Positions 21,536 through 33,490 of a DNA stretch of 64,000 nucleotides are shown in pieces. A program made the position numbers and the translations under genes. Source of the DNA: Spodoptera frugiperda (taxonomy: Eukaryota > Arthropoda > Insecta > Lepidoptera > Noctuidae); assembly GCF_023101765.2 (NCBI RefSeq), contig NC_064229.1, positions 9,524,473-9,588,472 of the forward strand, given 5' to 3'. Positions within the stretch are counted from its first letter, which is position 1, and each line of letters begins with the position of its first letter. The notes under the pieces were generated by a model. It saw nothing but the letters and a program-made list of their open reading frames with translations. It did not search any database and was not told the DNA's origin.

Positions 21536-23920
21536 CATAATCAACCTTTCAAGGAATTGTAACATGAAAAAAAATCTATATCACTAAAACTAGACCCGGT
21601 TATCCAACTAATAGTTCATATATCCTACAATTGGCTCTCGATTTTATATAGAAATTATTACAAAATCTGTCTAACATTTTTATTACAACTACACCCGCAC
21701 AGTGTGACGAGGCCGCTCATATGTGGACATAAATCCATAAATGAATTATCATGTCAAACCATGTCATTGTGTTCAGCGAAGGTCGCTTTTGTTCAGCGTG
21801 ATTCAGACGAACGTATACGGGTGTGTTATGTGCAAAATTATGGAAAAATTATGGAGCTACAGATTTTTATGAGTGTTCTTCTATTACGTACCTAACGAGT
21901 ACCAGAATCAACGTTTATAAGGTTCAAAATCGTCCATCAAAAGTGGGTTTGCAATCTCCATGATTGACAATCGCAGTTTAGGTTTTTCATAGAACGCTGT
22001 TACCTGGCTTTTCTCTAATGTGTAGTCTTTTAGTTGCCTCTTATAACACCTATGCATGGGAAGAATAGAAATGGAAAATGTATTCCAATCTGTTGTTAGA
22101 TGCATATATAGCCTAACGTCTGTCTCCCATGGAGGTAGGCAGAGAGAGTGGAACGCCAATTGCTACGAATGTTACATACCTCTTTCGCTTCATCAACAGT
22201 CATCAGTATTTTCAAGCATGCTAGTCGGTTAAGGGTGCTTTTAATTCGCTCTTCTTTATTATAATTATCATCAATCTAGTTGCCATACATATCAGAAAAC
22301 CTTACAAATATGGTTATCCTAAATAAATTTATGATATGTATGTATAACTATTACAACCATTTACACACATTTAATGCTCTATAATTTAAAACAATTAGAA
22401 ATTATGTCCACGCCTTAAAAATTACGAACACTAGGCAGTAATTTAAAGGTGTAATAATATATGCTAATTACTGTTAAAGTGGGGACAATAGACCATTATG
22501 AATCATAAGTAATGGTTGTAAATGATCTATTAGCGTTTTTTATTTTGTTTTAAAAATGATTTTTTTGTGATTATATTTTAGGTAGGCCTTTATTAGTTAA
22601 ATTAGTAAAAAAATAGGTATGAGACAACGACTATCGAACTTTCAAAATTTTTATTGATTTTACGAAAAAATGCTAGGCTTTTTTAACAACAACAAAATTG
22701 AACCGACCTCTAAACATACAGTCGTATGCCGCGTCTTTTTTGGTGGTTTAATTACATATGATTATTATGTAATTTTTTATACCACGACATCTGATGGTAA
22801 GTGGTTACCGTGGCCTATGAACGCTTGCAACACTTGGGGCATTACATGTGTTTTGCCGACCCTTAAGAAACCTATTTACTCCCTTCTTGAAGTACCCCAT
22901 ATTGCCTACTGTTAAAACCTCATTTCTAAAACACTAAGAAACCACCAAGAAACCATAGAATTATTAAAAAAAGTTCAATGAAATAACATAAGCATCGCTT
23001 GCATAATAATATTTTTAATTGTGTATGTCTTTGATGACTTCACCTCTCAAAACATCCGCTTATAGTCCTGGGACTGATTGTAGATACATACGGAAAAAAT
23101 GCCCTTAAAATACTGTAACACAAAAACTAAAACCAGTCACTAAACTGACTCCAACAAACTCATTCTTACACACATATTGCATCAAATGTCTCAATATTAT
23201 TACCTAGACATTCTTTACAACCTGTCTTAAATTACTTACTGGGTCTAAAATCTTGAGGTCAGTCGCCTATGATTCAGACCTCACGTAACACTAGAGGAAA
23301 GGATGACTAAGATGAGATGGAATGCAAAATCGAAGCAATGAGAGGTCAAAAGCAATAGACTATGATGATAGGATTATTGTATAGATATGGTATTGCCTAT
23401 ATTAGGCTCTTAGGTAGCTGATGCTAAGTATTTATGAAGATTGGAAGTTTATTACAGGTGATTATAGAATTATCTTGATTTTAGTAGCAATGGATTGAAT
23501 ATGAAGGGTCTTTGATTCGAAACAAAATGTTATGTTTTCAAAGTAAATCTAAGTTTTAACTGGTAAGCAAGTACAGTGTCTGTAAAACTGTGTTCGACGT
23601 TTGGTTTCTGTTATACTTACATAGCTTGTATAAGTCATAATAAGGAAAAGGAAACTAGTAGTGCATTATTAGTTCAGTGTTCTTTTTTTATAGTACTAGC
23701 TTCTGCCCGTGATTTTGTCCGGAAAATTTCTTGTTTTAACATAAGATCACAATCGGCGCTATTGTAGCTTCCTATTAGTAAAAGAATTTTTGGAATCGGA
23801 TCAGTAATTTCGAAGATTACCGAAGCAAGCTGACGCAAGCTAAGTGTGTCGTGTTGTCACGCTAAGGTGGCAATGTCATTATGATTATTGGGCCATTCCT
23901 TCCTTCCGGGCCTTCTAACA
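21536..23920. other. No gene seen; one family-E tail at 22095-22205
   Basis: At 22095-22205 the reverse family-E tail is clear (AACGTCTGTCTCCCATGGAG, CTCTTTCGCTTCATCAACAG). The frames at 22670-22915 and 23576-23767 show no domain. Nothing else is recognisable. Confidence 0.45.
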
Positions 23921-23921
23921 T

Positions 23922-24320
23922 GGCCATAATCTCCAAGCTTGGCCATGACCGCCAAGCTTGGCCATGTCCGCCAAGCTTGGCCATGTCCGCCAAGCTTGGC
24001 CATGTCCGCCAAGCTTGGCCATGGCCGCCAAGCTTGGCCATGTCCGCCAAGCTTGGCCATGTCCGCCAAGCTTGGCCATGTCCGCCAAGCTTGGCCATGT
24101 CCGCCAAGCTTGGCCATGGTAACCAAGCTTGGCCATGTCCGCCAAACTTGGCCATGTCCGCCAAGCTTGGCCATGTCCGCCAAGCTTGGCCATGTCCGCC
24201 AAGCTTGGCCATGTCCGCCAAGCTTGGCCATGTCCGCCAAGCTTGGCCATGTCCGCCAAGCTTGGCCATGTGCGCCAAGCTTGGCCATGTCCGCCAAGCT
24301 TGGCCATGGCCGCCAAGCTT
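23922..24320. repeat. Minisatellite, 21 units of 19 bp
   Basis: The unit is GGCCATGTCCGCCAAGCTT. Counting gives exactly 21 units in 399 bases with no insertion or deletion. Variants are few: unit 1 (ATAATCT core), units 6 and 21 (GGCC), unit 2 (GACC), unit 11 (GGTAA), unit 12 (AAACTT) and unit 19 (GTGCG). Because 19 is not a multiple of 3, each frame cycles through all three, and no frame of either strand contains a stop inside the array. Hence frames of 133-160 codons appear in several frames on both strands. I see no start context, codon bias or flanking exon that would argue for translation. Confidence 0.95.
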
Positions 24321-24944
24321 GGCCTCTCTCTTATTTGTATGATGTCCTTGTGATACTAAAATTATTAATTTTGATAATAATTAATATATATTTGTTGCTT
24401 AAATATAATCAACCAAAGTAAGTTAGCCGAAAAATAAAATTTTTTTGAGTCAATTAGCATACTTACTTCTCTAAAATTAGCTAGAAAAATTAAATAAATA
24501 ACTATATCGTCGTATCGAAAATGGTTTCTACGTAAGCAATTTACTTTTAACTTCTACAAAAGTTCATTGCAACTTAATGAATCACCGCTCGTACGTATGA
24601 AAGTGTCAATAAACTATAGAACAAAGCTACGACTCGTTTCTTATCATTTACAACGCGATTAACGCCGATAGATGTCGCCATAAACGCTTTAAAGCTGATG
24701 CCTTGTACAAAGAAGTTATTATTAAAATTTCTGTTGGGTTATACTTTTTTATCTTTGGGCGGTTGTGGTGTAAGTTAGATGATAATGAGGGTGGTGCATT
24801 TTGCACCACACTCTTTATGTTAGGTTATGATTTTTTTAAGGAACTTCCAAAATCTAAATATTTATTTGCACAGTAATGTTTTGCAGTCAGCAGTTTGTAT
24901 ATTAACCGAATGCTGGGCAAAAGCCTTTTTTTTCTTTAACTGCA
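24321..24944. other. No gene seen
   Basis: AT-rich sequence after the minisatellite, with no repeat that I can name. Confidence 0.4.
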
Positions 24945-25110
24945 CGGTTTTCGCGGTGGCTTAGCAACTGGCCGCCGCGCAACGTGTAACGGGTTCGATG
25001 ACCGCATGGAGCAACTCTTTATGTGAATCACAAAAAAAAATGTTTTGGATCTAGGTGTTATGTGTATGTGAACTTTAATGTTTATAAAGGCACTCACACA
25101 TTAAAAAAAA
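24945..25110 (+). repeat. tRNA-derived SINE
   Basis: GCACGGTTTTCGCGGTGGCT, CAACGTGTAACGGGTTCGAT, GAGCAACTCTTTATGTGAAT and GTTATGTGTATGTGAACTTT, ending in an A run. The B-box is slightly mutated. Confidence 0.7.
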
Positions 25111-25576
25111 AGGAAAAAGTATTCACAAACCTTGTCGCTACATCCTAAAACTTAAACCAACCACAAAACTTATCATCAGCAAGCAGTAGGTTATATTTGA
25201 ACTCATTTGTAAACTGTTTCGTAATAAATCCAATGTGATCTTTGTTTCAAAGCTTGGCCAATGAACTGAGCTAATGACAGGCGTATCGATTTTTTTTCAT
25301 AGTAAATATTTCGACACGCACTTATGTGATAATGTTCCACATACTTGATAATTAAACTGTTATCTATATTAATGCGCTCTTTGTTACAGGATTTATTAGT
25401 TTTTAGTAAGTAGGTTATTATTGCAGAATGAGGATTGTGTAGTCAATTTGATTATAATTCTCTGAACTGTAACGTACTTAGCTGCAATCGGTTTGTACTA
25501 TGCATTTTATTACAATTGAACACTAATTGGATCTTTTTTTGAAGCTGCAATACTAGCAAGAATAACCTTAATTTAA

Positions 25577-25830
25577 TAATGGGAGAGCCATGCATGTATG
25601 GGCCGACTCAACCGGAGTGTTTTCACCCACGTGAAACAACGCTTGCGTTGTGTGAGTTAGGTTACCGGAGGCCCAATTACCTCCCTTCCCCAACAACTCA
25701 TGCCTAAACCGCTTCCCAAGCCCGGCAACGCACTTGTAACGCCTCTGGTGTTTTGTTTGTCCATGGGCGGCAGCGACTGCTTACCATCAGGTAATCCATC
25801 TGCTAGTTTACTGATTTATAACATAATACT
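25577..25830 (+). repeat. SINE/MITE-like repeat family B
   Basis: AATGGGAGAGCCATGCATG, AACAACGCTTGCGTTGTGTG, CCCGGCAACGCACTTGTAAC and CTGCTTACCATCAGGTAATC. Confidence 0.7.
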
Positions 25831-26620
25831 GTTTCCATTTCCAAAATCGTACTCAGAACTTTATCTCAGGCAAGTAATACCGACTTCTCGTACCACGAGA
25901 TAATTGTTTATTTCATGCGATTACTAATTCATTGATGTATTTAAAGTCTTAACTGAACTATAAACCGCAATACTACACCCCAACTAAACATTCTACACAC
26001 ATTCAGTCACGGCCTTTTAAAATTCAATAAAGCAATAAAAAGAGTATGATTCTAAACGTTTTCTCATAATAAAACATAAAATAAAATGACGAGTCGAAAC
26101 TAAATTTATGTTAGTTTTGATTTAGAGCACATAAAACTGGCAACACTATTGTCCGTTGACATTTTGAATCGTTAAATAGGGCAACATTCTAAACGTCACG
26201 GTTGTAACCGTTATTTCGAATAAAAATTTCGTAATGATGAATTACGTCGTATTTTTTTTTAATAGATAAAAATACAAAGTTGCCATCAATGGATTTTACT
26301 GTGAAATTAAATGTTAAAAAGTTATGTTTTTCTATGCCATAATGGGTAATGTGCAGTTAGACTTTTAGTATGAAATAAAAAGTTAAATGTCTCACTAACA
26401 ATCAAATCGTGTGTAACTGCTACCATTTTATGGAGAAAGCAAAAAACATATCATTAAATAGCGTTTTAGTAATAAAATATTGAGATTTCGCTGACAAAGA
26501 AGAAACGACGTATACGAGTATAACGGTATTTAAGTTCTAACTCCAAAAGACGTCCTGAAAGATTATTCTTACTCCCAAACTTCTAACACTGCAAAATTAA
26601 AAAATAAACCCAGGTAGAAT
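25831..26620. other. No gene seen
   Basis: AT-rich, non-repetitive as far as visible. Confidence 0.4.
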
Positions 26621-26626
26621 AAAATT

Positions 26627-26800
26627 AGCAGGCTACGCGACGTTACCACGTCTGGGCACACTGCTCAAGATGAAGAGTCCATTTGTGTCTCGTAACTAGT
26701 AGAGCTTTTCTCCGTTAATTTGCGTACGTATGTAAACCTTGATTTTTAGTTAATTTTGCTATATCTCACGATTGTTGTAATAAAAATATAGATTAGCTTA
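26627..26800 (+). repeat. Dispersed repeat, same family as 4872-5001
   Basis: GCAGGCTACGCGACGTTACC, CACACTGCTCAAGATGAAGA, AACTAGTAGAGCTTTTCTCC and TTGATTTTTAGTTAATTTTG. Confidence 0.65.
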
Positions 26801-26974
26801 AACAGACAATAAACAAATAAATAAGTATACTATTAGTATTAATTAAGATAATCAGATCCTTTAAGAAGAATCATAAACTTCATCATAAGTTCCCTCATTT
26901 ACATTTAATACAAATTGATGAATAATGTCAAAAAGCCATAGAACCAACTATACAAAGCGACGTAATCAAAAGGT

Positions 26975-26990
26975 ACGTGTGTGTGTGTGT
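26975..26990. repeat. GT microsatellite
   Basis: A run of about eight GT. Confidence 0.8.
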
Positions 26991-27319
26991 ACTTAACACA
27001 AATATAATGAATATAATGAATCTCTAGTAGATAGCGTACGCGCAGGTTGTCGGTCAAATTCGTCGGTATTTATTTTTCACTATGCTTTTGTCGTGAGAGT
27101 GTTTGACGATCGGGATGTGAGTCATCGGCGCAGGCGCACCGTGTATACAGTATGTTACAATGTTAAGAAAAATAGTGGTGAACAGTTTTGTTGAAATAGT
27201 ATTTTAGACGTACTTTTATAAACTTATGTTCTTAGTAATATTTTTGTTAATAAAATAACATAAAATATGTGATTTTGACAATATTTTTTCATATAGGTAC
27301 AAAATTTTCTTTATTCCAT

Positions 27320-27480
27320 ACTCGTGACCCGCCCCAGCTTCGCATGGGTGCAATGGTGGTATCACTCTATCTATTAAAAAACCGCATCAAAATCTGTTGC
27401 GCAGTTTTAAAGATTTAAGCATGCAAAGGGACATAGGGACAGAGAAAGCGACTTTGTTTTACACTATGTAGTAAAGGGCA
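27320..27480 (+). repeat. Helitron-like lepidopteran repeat
   Basis: CGTGACCCGCCCCAGCTTCG, CATGGGTGCAATGGTGGTAT, AAAACCGCATCAAAATCTGT and ACATAGGGACAGAGAAAGCG. This is a very common lepidopteran tail. The neighbouring 27481-28530 shows no supportable gene. Confidence 0.55.
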
Positions 27481-28534
27481 AGTGTTTTCTTTTTTTAATT
27501 TTAAGTTTAAATCTGTTTCAATATCTAGCTACAAAACATCTATATTAGTATTTAGTAGTAATCTCGTGGTGACAGCTAATTCGCTCAAACAAACAGCTCA
27601 ACACACAGTATCGAAGCTAATCTAACGTCTAGTACACATTGTCTAGACGCCATGTATGTCTGTGTCAACCATGTGTTTGACAATGTCGTAAAGTTCTGTG
27701 CTTCTATTGTTAATTTGTTGGTGTCCACAGAATCAATATTGTTTAAAGAAAATTTAAAGCCTCGTGCATCTTTGTTAACAGCAATTGATAAAATTGTGGT
27801 GCCACAAGATAGATGACAGATGACAGAAATCGCACATAGATGATGGACGAGCATCAATAAATGACGTTACACATTGTACATATAAAGTTCACACACAAAA
27901 GTGTGGTAGAAAGCAAAGCACACCAGTCACGATTACTTCGCCGAGTGCGTGGATCCTCCTTTTGTTAGGGATACTCATTTTTTTAGACAACTTTATTCTC
28001 TGTTCTGAGTAAAGTGATACCACGGCGTCGTCGAAAACCAGGGTATTTTTCTAAACCTAAAAACATCGTAAAACAATGCACTATCTTGAGCAACAAAATA
28101 ACTTAATCTTCAGTATAATTGTAAGAAAATCACACACCACCCAGACAGTATCACCCTCTATACAATCTGATGCAACAGATAAGGAACGTTTTTTTCTAAA
28201 GCGGTGGCCACCACCGTCCTACTTCTGCCAGTGACTCATCCGCGAGGAACTGGCTTCGGAAGTCGTGGAGACGCCGTGTGAATTTATAAATAGTTTGCTG
28301 TTATCTAGTATGTGTAACGTTTTATAAAATACTAAAGATTACAAGTTACAGACATTTAAATTTATGGGTATGTTAATAAGTATCCATATTTAGAATGAGG
28401 ACTTAAAATTGAGAAGCATCTAGTTTTGAACTTTTACATTACCACTGTTTAGGAAATAAACAAGGTTATTTTTTATATGCTCATTTTTTTATTAATAGAA
28501 TCGAAGGATGTATTTTACTCGTATATGTTTTTTG

Positions 28535-28650
28535 TTTGAGGTGGGAAAATCATTCAATGTCTTGATAGACTCTTACTGACTAAAAGCCACCCCATCCTTA
28601 CTCCTGCTATTCGGAGACCCGCTAGGCAGTCCGCAGCTCCTGACTAGTAT
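28535..28650 (+). repeat. SINE-like repeat family A, short copy
   Basis: GGGAAAATCATTCAATGTCT and AGACTCTTACTGACTAAAAG, then AGGCAGTCCGCAGCTCC. The GAGGGAGTG portion is deleted. Confidence 0.6.
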
Positions 28651-28989
28651 AATATGCTATTTATTAGTTATTACATATTTGAAATATGATCACGTGTAGT
28701 ATTCATTTGTTTTTAATACTTTTGCTTTCTATACTACGCAGCTACGTCCCTTTTCTTGGAATGATTCATCGATAACGATAAAATAAAAGGAAGTTATGAA
28801 TGCTTATTGAATCTTAATCAGTTTACTAGGAGACATCATTCAGTTACCCAATAGTTGAATATTAAATCTTAGGTACAGCATAATTTATTGCTAGAATTTA
28901 TGCTCTTTTAATTTTTCTCCATCATAAAAAGAATTCTAAAATATAGTCTAATAAATAATTAATAAAAGAGTAGCCTTTTAAATGAGACA

Positions 28990-29160
28990 AATCTAAATAT
29001 ATAAAATTTCCATGTCACAATGTTAGTTACCGTATTCCTCCAAAACGGCTTTACCGATTTTTACCAAATTTTATATGCGTATTCAGTAGGTCTTGAACAT
29101 ACTATCTATTTTCTAGAAATAATATATAAGGCAAAACAACGTTTGCTGGGACAGCTAGTA
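28990..29160 (+). repeat. Helitron-like lepidopteran repeat
   Basis: AAATATATAAAATTTCCATG, TCACAATGTTAGTTACCGTA, ACGGCTTTACCGATTTTTAC and a terminal GCTGGGACAGCTAGT. The CTAGT end fits a Helitron 3' end (CTRR before a T). Confidence 0.55.
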
Positions 29161-29758
29161 ATAATATCAAATAATTAATTTAATTATACAACCAATTTTT
29201 AATGACTTACTAACTTAAGGTCCTTAAATAAATGTTCCATACTTTGAGTAAAATCCTCTTATTAAAATTATGTCACATTACTACTAGATCGTTAAGAAAA
29301 TAGTATCAACACAGCCCTACACCTTTCCTATCCTTCCGCACTGTTGACCAAACACGAGACGATGTCTTCAAACATTTTTTTATCTATTTGACGCCGAAAA
29401 TATTTAACTCCTAAACGATTCAAATTATAATTAGGACTTTTGAATTGTGAGAACCCACAATTAAACATTGCTGTTCAGAAACTATTTCTTCCGTAGATTT
29501 TGTATCGATGATTCTGTTAATCGATTGTAAAAGTTAAGTTGGTTTTGACTGGTGTAGTTAATATGGTCAAAATGACCAATATTAATCTTAAAATGTCGCC
29601 TATTGTGACTTTGATTGCTTTATGCGGTAATCTATGGTTTCCTTTATTTATAATTTGTGTTGAATTGGTTTTGTTATCTGTCATTCCAAGATGGCGTGCT
29701 GTATTGAATTCTGATGTTGTTCTGTATTTGAATTTTGTTTTGATTGTTGCATTATTAA

Positions 29759-29891
29759 TGCCCGAATACTGGAACACTACTCAATTTTAAGTTATACTTA
29801 AATATCGTGCTATCATTTTATAAAGAATTGATAGTGACAGAACTACATTTGAGAGCGTCTTAAAATTGAGTAGCGTTTGAGTATTCGGGCA
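29759..29891. mobile_element. 133-bp MITE with TGCCCGAATACT ends
   Basis: The left end TGCCCGAATACTGGAACACT and right end TGAGTATTCGGGCA form an inverted repeat that extends through CTACTCAATTTTAA. A TAA trinucleotide lies on each side (29756-29758 and 29892-29894), which would suit a PIF/Harbinger-like element. An alternative two-base AT duplication is equally possible. Confidence 0.7.
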
Positions 29892-29934
29892 TAATGATCT
29901 TGACTTCTGGGCAACCGACTACCATGCAACGTGT

Positions 29935-30240
29935 TCGATTACGGACCCCGATTTTATCCCCGAAGTGGTAGGCAGAGGTGCAGATTAAGGCACGTAATGC
30001 TACAGTGCAATGTATACACACTTTTAGCAATTTTATGTTGTAAGTTCCATGTAATAGGTGGTGAGCCTATTGCCATATACGCCAGGCATATTTCCAGACA
30101 CCGTGCAGAAATTTTCGAAAATCCAAAAAAAGTCCAGCATTATTTCGCCCGATCCGGGAATCGAACTCAAGACCCCTTGCCTGGCAATCGCACTTAAAAC
30201 CACTCGGGCAGGCAGTTATTCTTTTTAACAAGAGCATTAT
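29935..30240 (-). repeat. tRNA-derived SINE of the second type, near full length
   Basis: Read on the minus strand the head at 30140-30235 has a tRNA-like B-box (GAGTTCGATTCCCGGATCGG). The body follows: a CCTATTGCCATA complement, GGAACTTACAACA, and a tail whose plus strand reads ATTTTATCCCCGAAGTGGTA with GGCAGAGGTGCAG. The family recurs at 41700, 46725, 47460, 48950 and 49815. Confidence 0.7.
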
Positions 30241-31445
30241 GAAACACTGCATACTTTCTAACATGACTGTATATCCTTATTTTCCTCTCTCCATTCAGCT
30301 TAAAATTCACACTTGACTGATTCCAAGATGACTATCACAATGCGTGTAGCTGTGACAATGATGAATTAACTTAATTACAACCTTTTTTATGACGTCACGG
30401 TCTACTAACGTTTGTGGTAGGTCGGCATTTGAAAGAGATTTAATATCGCTTTTAATTGAATTGTCATTAGGCGTAACAATGCTTTTGTTATTTTGGTATT
30501 CACCTAAATGAGAGCGACTGCTAATGTGGTCTTTGGGGGTTCGGTTCTTGGATCAATATTTCTTTGCTTAGGTAAAGGTAAGTCAGGAAAGTACTAAAAA
30601 CCTTGATGTTTTGTTTATATGACTTATTGCTATCTCACTAGTTGTTCTGGCGTACCAATAATAACAAGCTCTTGTGGGCTTGTGCATTTGGTGTTATACA
30701 CAGAAATATTGAATTACATCTATGGTTTTATAGCCAGCTTAGAGCTGGTACTCTGAATGTCTTAAAAATAAATTACGCAATTATTTTTTCTTAAGGCTAG
30801 AACAATACTCACCTGCAGGATTATATACTATAAAGTTCATATCCACAATTTGAGGCTAATAGCACACCAAAAATCGAAAATCATTTCTAACTTTGTTCTT
30901 TACTAATAACTTACGAAATTAAAACCAAAAAACAATGAAATAAGATCAACTTTTCGACAGATAAAACGACCAAATTCTTTAACTCCACCAATTAATTTAC
31001 ATACGAGGACAAGTTATCTTCATCCCATATCCCATGAGGGACTAGTCTAATTACTAACTCGTACGACGGTGCAGTTCACCTTACTGCAAACTGCAAATTT
31101 AATCAGTGAGCTGAAACTTCAGCTGCACTGGAACTACAGTACAGTTGATTGCATCTGGTTAGTTTAACTGTTTCAGTTATCGAGTTTCGTATCTATTGGT
31201 CGAATTTAACTAATTCTACGATCGTGGTGAAATGTTGGTGAATAGTTTTTTTTTTTTGGTTGTTGTGTGAGCTGTATGTTAGGGATGAGTAGAAGTTATA
31301 TTTTGTGATAATGGACGTTGTGAATACAGTTTCTAAAATAAAAGTAGCCTAAGTTATTTGTTAGTACACCGGCTACCTCCCATCAAGATCGGCCGAGCCA
31401 TTTTAGAGATAAAATGTAAGGAATAAATTAATTTCTAAGTTAAAA
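30241..31445. other. No gene seen
   Basis: AT-rich, no convincing exon. A CAGCTGCACTG-type inverted motif near 31120 is too short to call. Confidence 0.4.
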
Positions 31446-31454
31446 GTTGTTTTT

Positions 31455-31610
31455 TGACGGGGGAAAATCATCTTATGGTTTCTCCCGCCTTGGGAGAGAC
31501 GAGAGTGTCAGACTCTTACTGACTAAAAACCACTCTATTCCTACTACTGCTCTTAGAGTTGGAACCCCGGTAATCCGTCAGGTGTACCGCGGCATTTTCA
31601 AGTTGGAGCT
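31455..31610 (+). repeat. SINE-like repeat family A
   Basis: GACGGGGGAAAATCATCTTA, GAGAGTGTCAGACTCTTACT and GTTGGAACCCCGGTAATCCG. Confidence 0.7.
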
Positions 31611-33345
31611 TCGGCAACTCTTCCATGGCATGTATTCATGTCATATTCGTGGTCTAGTAATAAATTACTGTAAAGAGCATTTAATACATTATACAATCAC
31701 TAGAAACGTTTCTCTTTACATCTACGGTATGAGTCATACATGTATATGTGTTGGATGAAATGGAAAAACTAATTAATGATTTGCGCACAGAATATTGGTA
31801 ATTTCAGATTTCACGCTCTGATTGGTTAAAAAAATCTTCTAACGGAACTCACGCGCAGTATAGACACTGATGAGTCAGATCGAATACACAAGCGTACAAG
31901 TAGTATTCTGTGGTACAAAATGCGTGTATTTTTAAAAGCATATTTCTTATTTTAACTGTTAGCCTTTTCTATATGTGTTTAAGATATTTTTTCAAATTAC
32001 ACTGGTCTTTTTTCGAATCTGCTACAATTATCACTAGTTTCAGATGAAACTGTTCACTTAATATAATATTCATATACCGTATGGAGAAACCTCATACGAC
32101 TTAATTTAAATCACATCTTGGCTGACAATATAATTGAAAAATGTGCGAAATACGTAGTAAGGCCAAAAAGTGTAAAAACTTTACTCTGTCGTAGACGAGA
32201 TCAAACACAATGCAATATTAATAAACAAAATACATTCAAATACACGTAGTAAGTTCCTTTCAGTTTACAAACACACTTTTACATTAACAAACATAATAAA
32301 ACGGACCCAAAAAGGTCCTTTAATTACAACATACCTCGGACAATTAGCTCCTAATGAAACCTAACATGGTTGTCAATTAAAACTTCAAATTCAACCTTTT
32401 TGTCCTAAATTGTGGTTGGCAAACATTAATTAATTATTTATTATTAATTTTATGAACGAAATGTTTCATTTTAAATTGAATTTGGTTGGACTTTGTCATG
32501 TTTTATATGTTAATTGTAATTTGCTTTTATTAGTTTGTTTTGTTGTTTGATGTGACCCGTTGATATTAAGTTAAATGATTTGAAAGGATTGTATGTGTGT
32601 TTTGTATTCTGTTTAGGATACAAACGCTTGTTGGTGATAATAAGGATGAAATAGTTATGTTTAGTCTGACTAATGAAATAGTTTTTTCATTCACTCGTTA
32701 ATTGTTCTTTTGGTAGGTATTGTTTGTCGGATCAGTCAGCTACATCTGTTAATTGAGCTGATTGTAAACCGATACATGCGTACTGCCATCAGAACGGGTC
32801 CGCTCAAATCTGGTATGTGTAAAATATCTATATCCTTCCCTTCAATTCTACATATCAGTTCTTAGTCAAATTAATAAATAAGTGAAAATTTTGAATATAA
32901 GCATTAATAATGTATCACTAAATACGTCTAAATCTGTCAGTGTCAAGTTAAGTTTCCCATTATTAAGTCCCAAAACAGACACAGCATTTATTTAAAACAA
33001 ATTTTGAGTCTAAATCAAACTACAGACATTTGTAGCAGGTGGACCATTGACTCTATAAAACAATCCAACTATCCCCATTAAACAGAATAGTTACAAAACA
33101 AATATATCATGACAAACAGACAAAAAGTGGTTCTTTTACTCTGTAGTGTAAATTTAAACAAGTGATGGGACATATGCTTTACTGATTGACTCATTTGTGA
33201 ACTTTCGATTCTACAGTGTTATGTTACTATTTTATTCTATGGAAGAGAAATAGAGGTAAGAGATATTAAAAGTTAGAATAATCTAGGTGACCTAAAGATA
33301 ATGGTGGTGGTGTACTCAAGTAAATATACTGAGATAAGCCTACGT
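31611..33345. other. No gene seen
   Basis: AT-rich with no frame or repeat that I can support. Confidence 0.4.
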
Positions 33346-33349
33346 AAGT

Positions 33350-33490
33350 AGGCTGCTAAAGATGAAGAGTCCCTCTGTGACTTGAAACTAGTAGAGGTTT
33401 TCTCCTAATATTAATGTAATTAAACCGTTATTTTAAGTTAGGTTAGTATGTACCACGATAGTTATTATAAAAACGATGTAGATATTAATT
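33350..33490 (+). repeat. Dispersed repeat, same family as 4872-5001
   Basis: GCTGCTAAAGATGAAGAGTC, CCTCTGTGACTTGAAACTAG, TAGAGGTTTTCTCC and AAACCGTTATTTTAAGTTAG. Confidence 0.65.

Noticed and set aside
21908..22159. 83-codon minus-strand frame
   Set aside because: About a quarter of it is a reverse family-E LINE tail, and the rest has no domain.
23857..24421. Six overlapping open frames of 74-160 codons across the minisatellite
   Set aside because: They are a mechanical result of a 19-bp unit without stops in any frame. There is no start context, exon structure or non-repetitive coding flank.
29517..29790. Hydrophobic 83-codon frame resembling a membrane protein, with an overlapping opposite frame
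   Set aside because: Its 3' end lies inside a MITE, it is AT-rich and overlaps an equally long antisense frame; chance is more likely.
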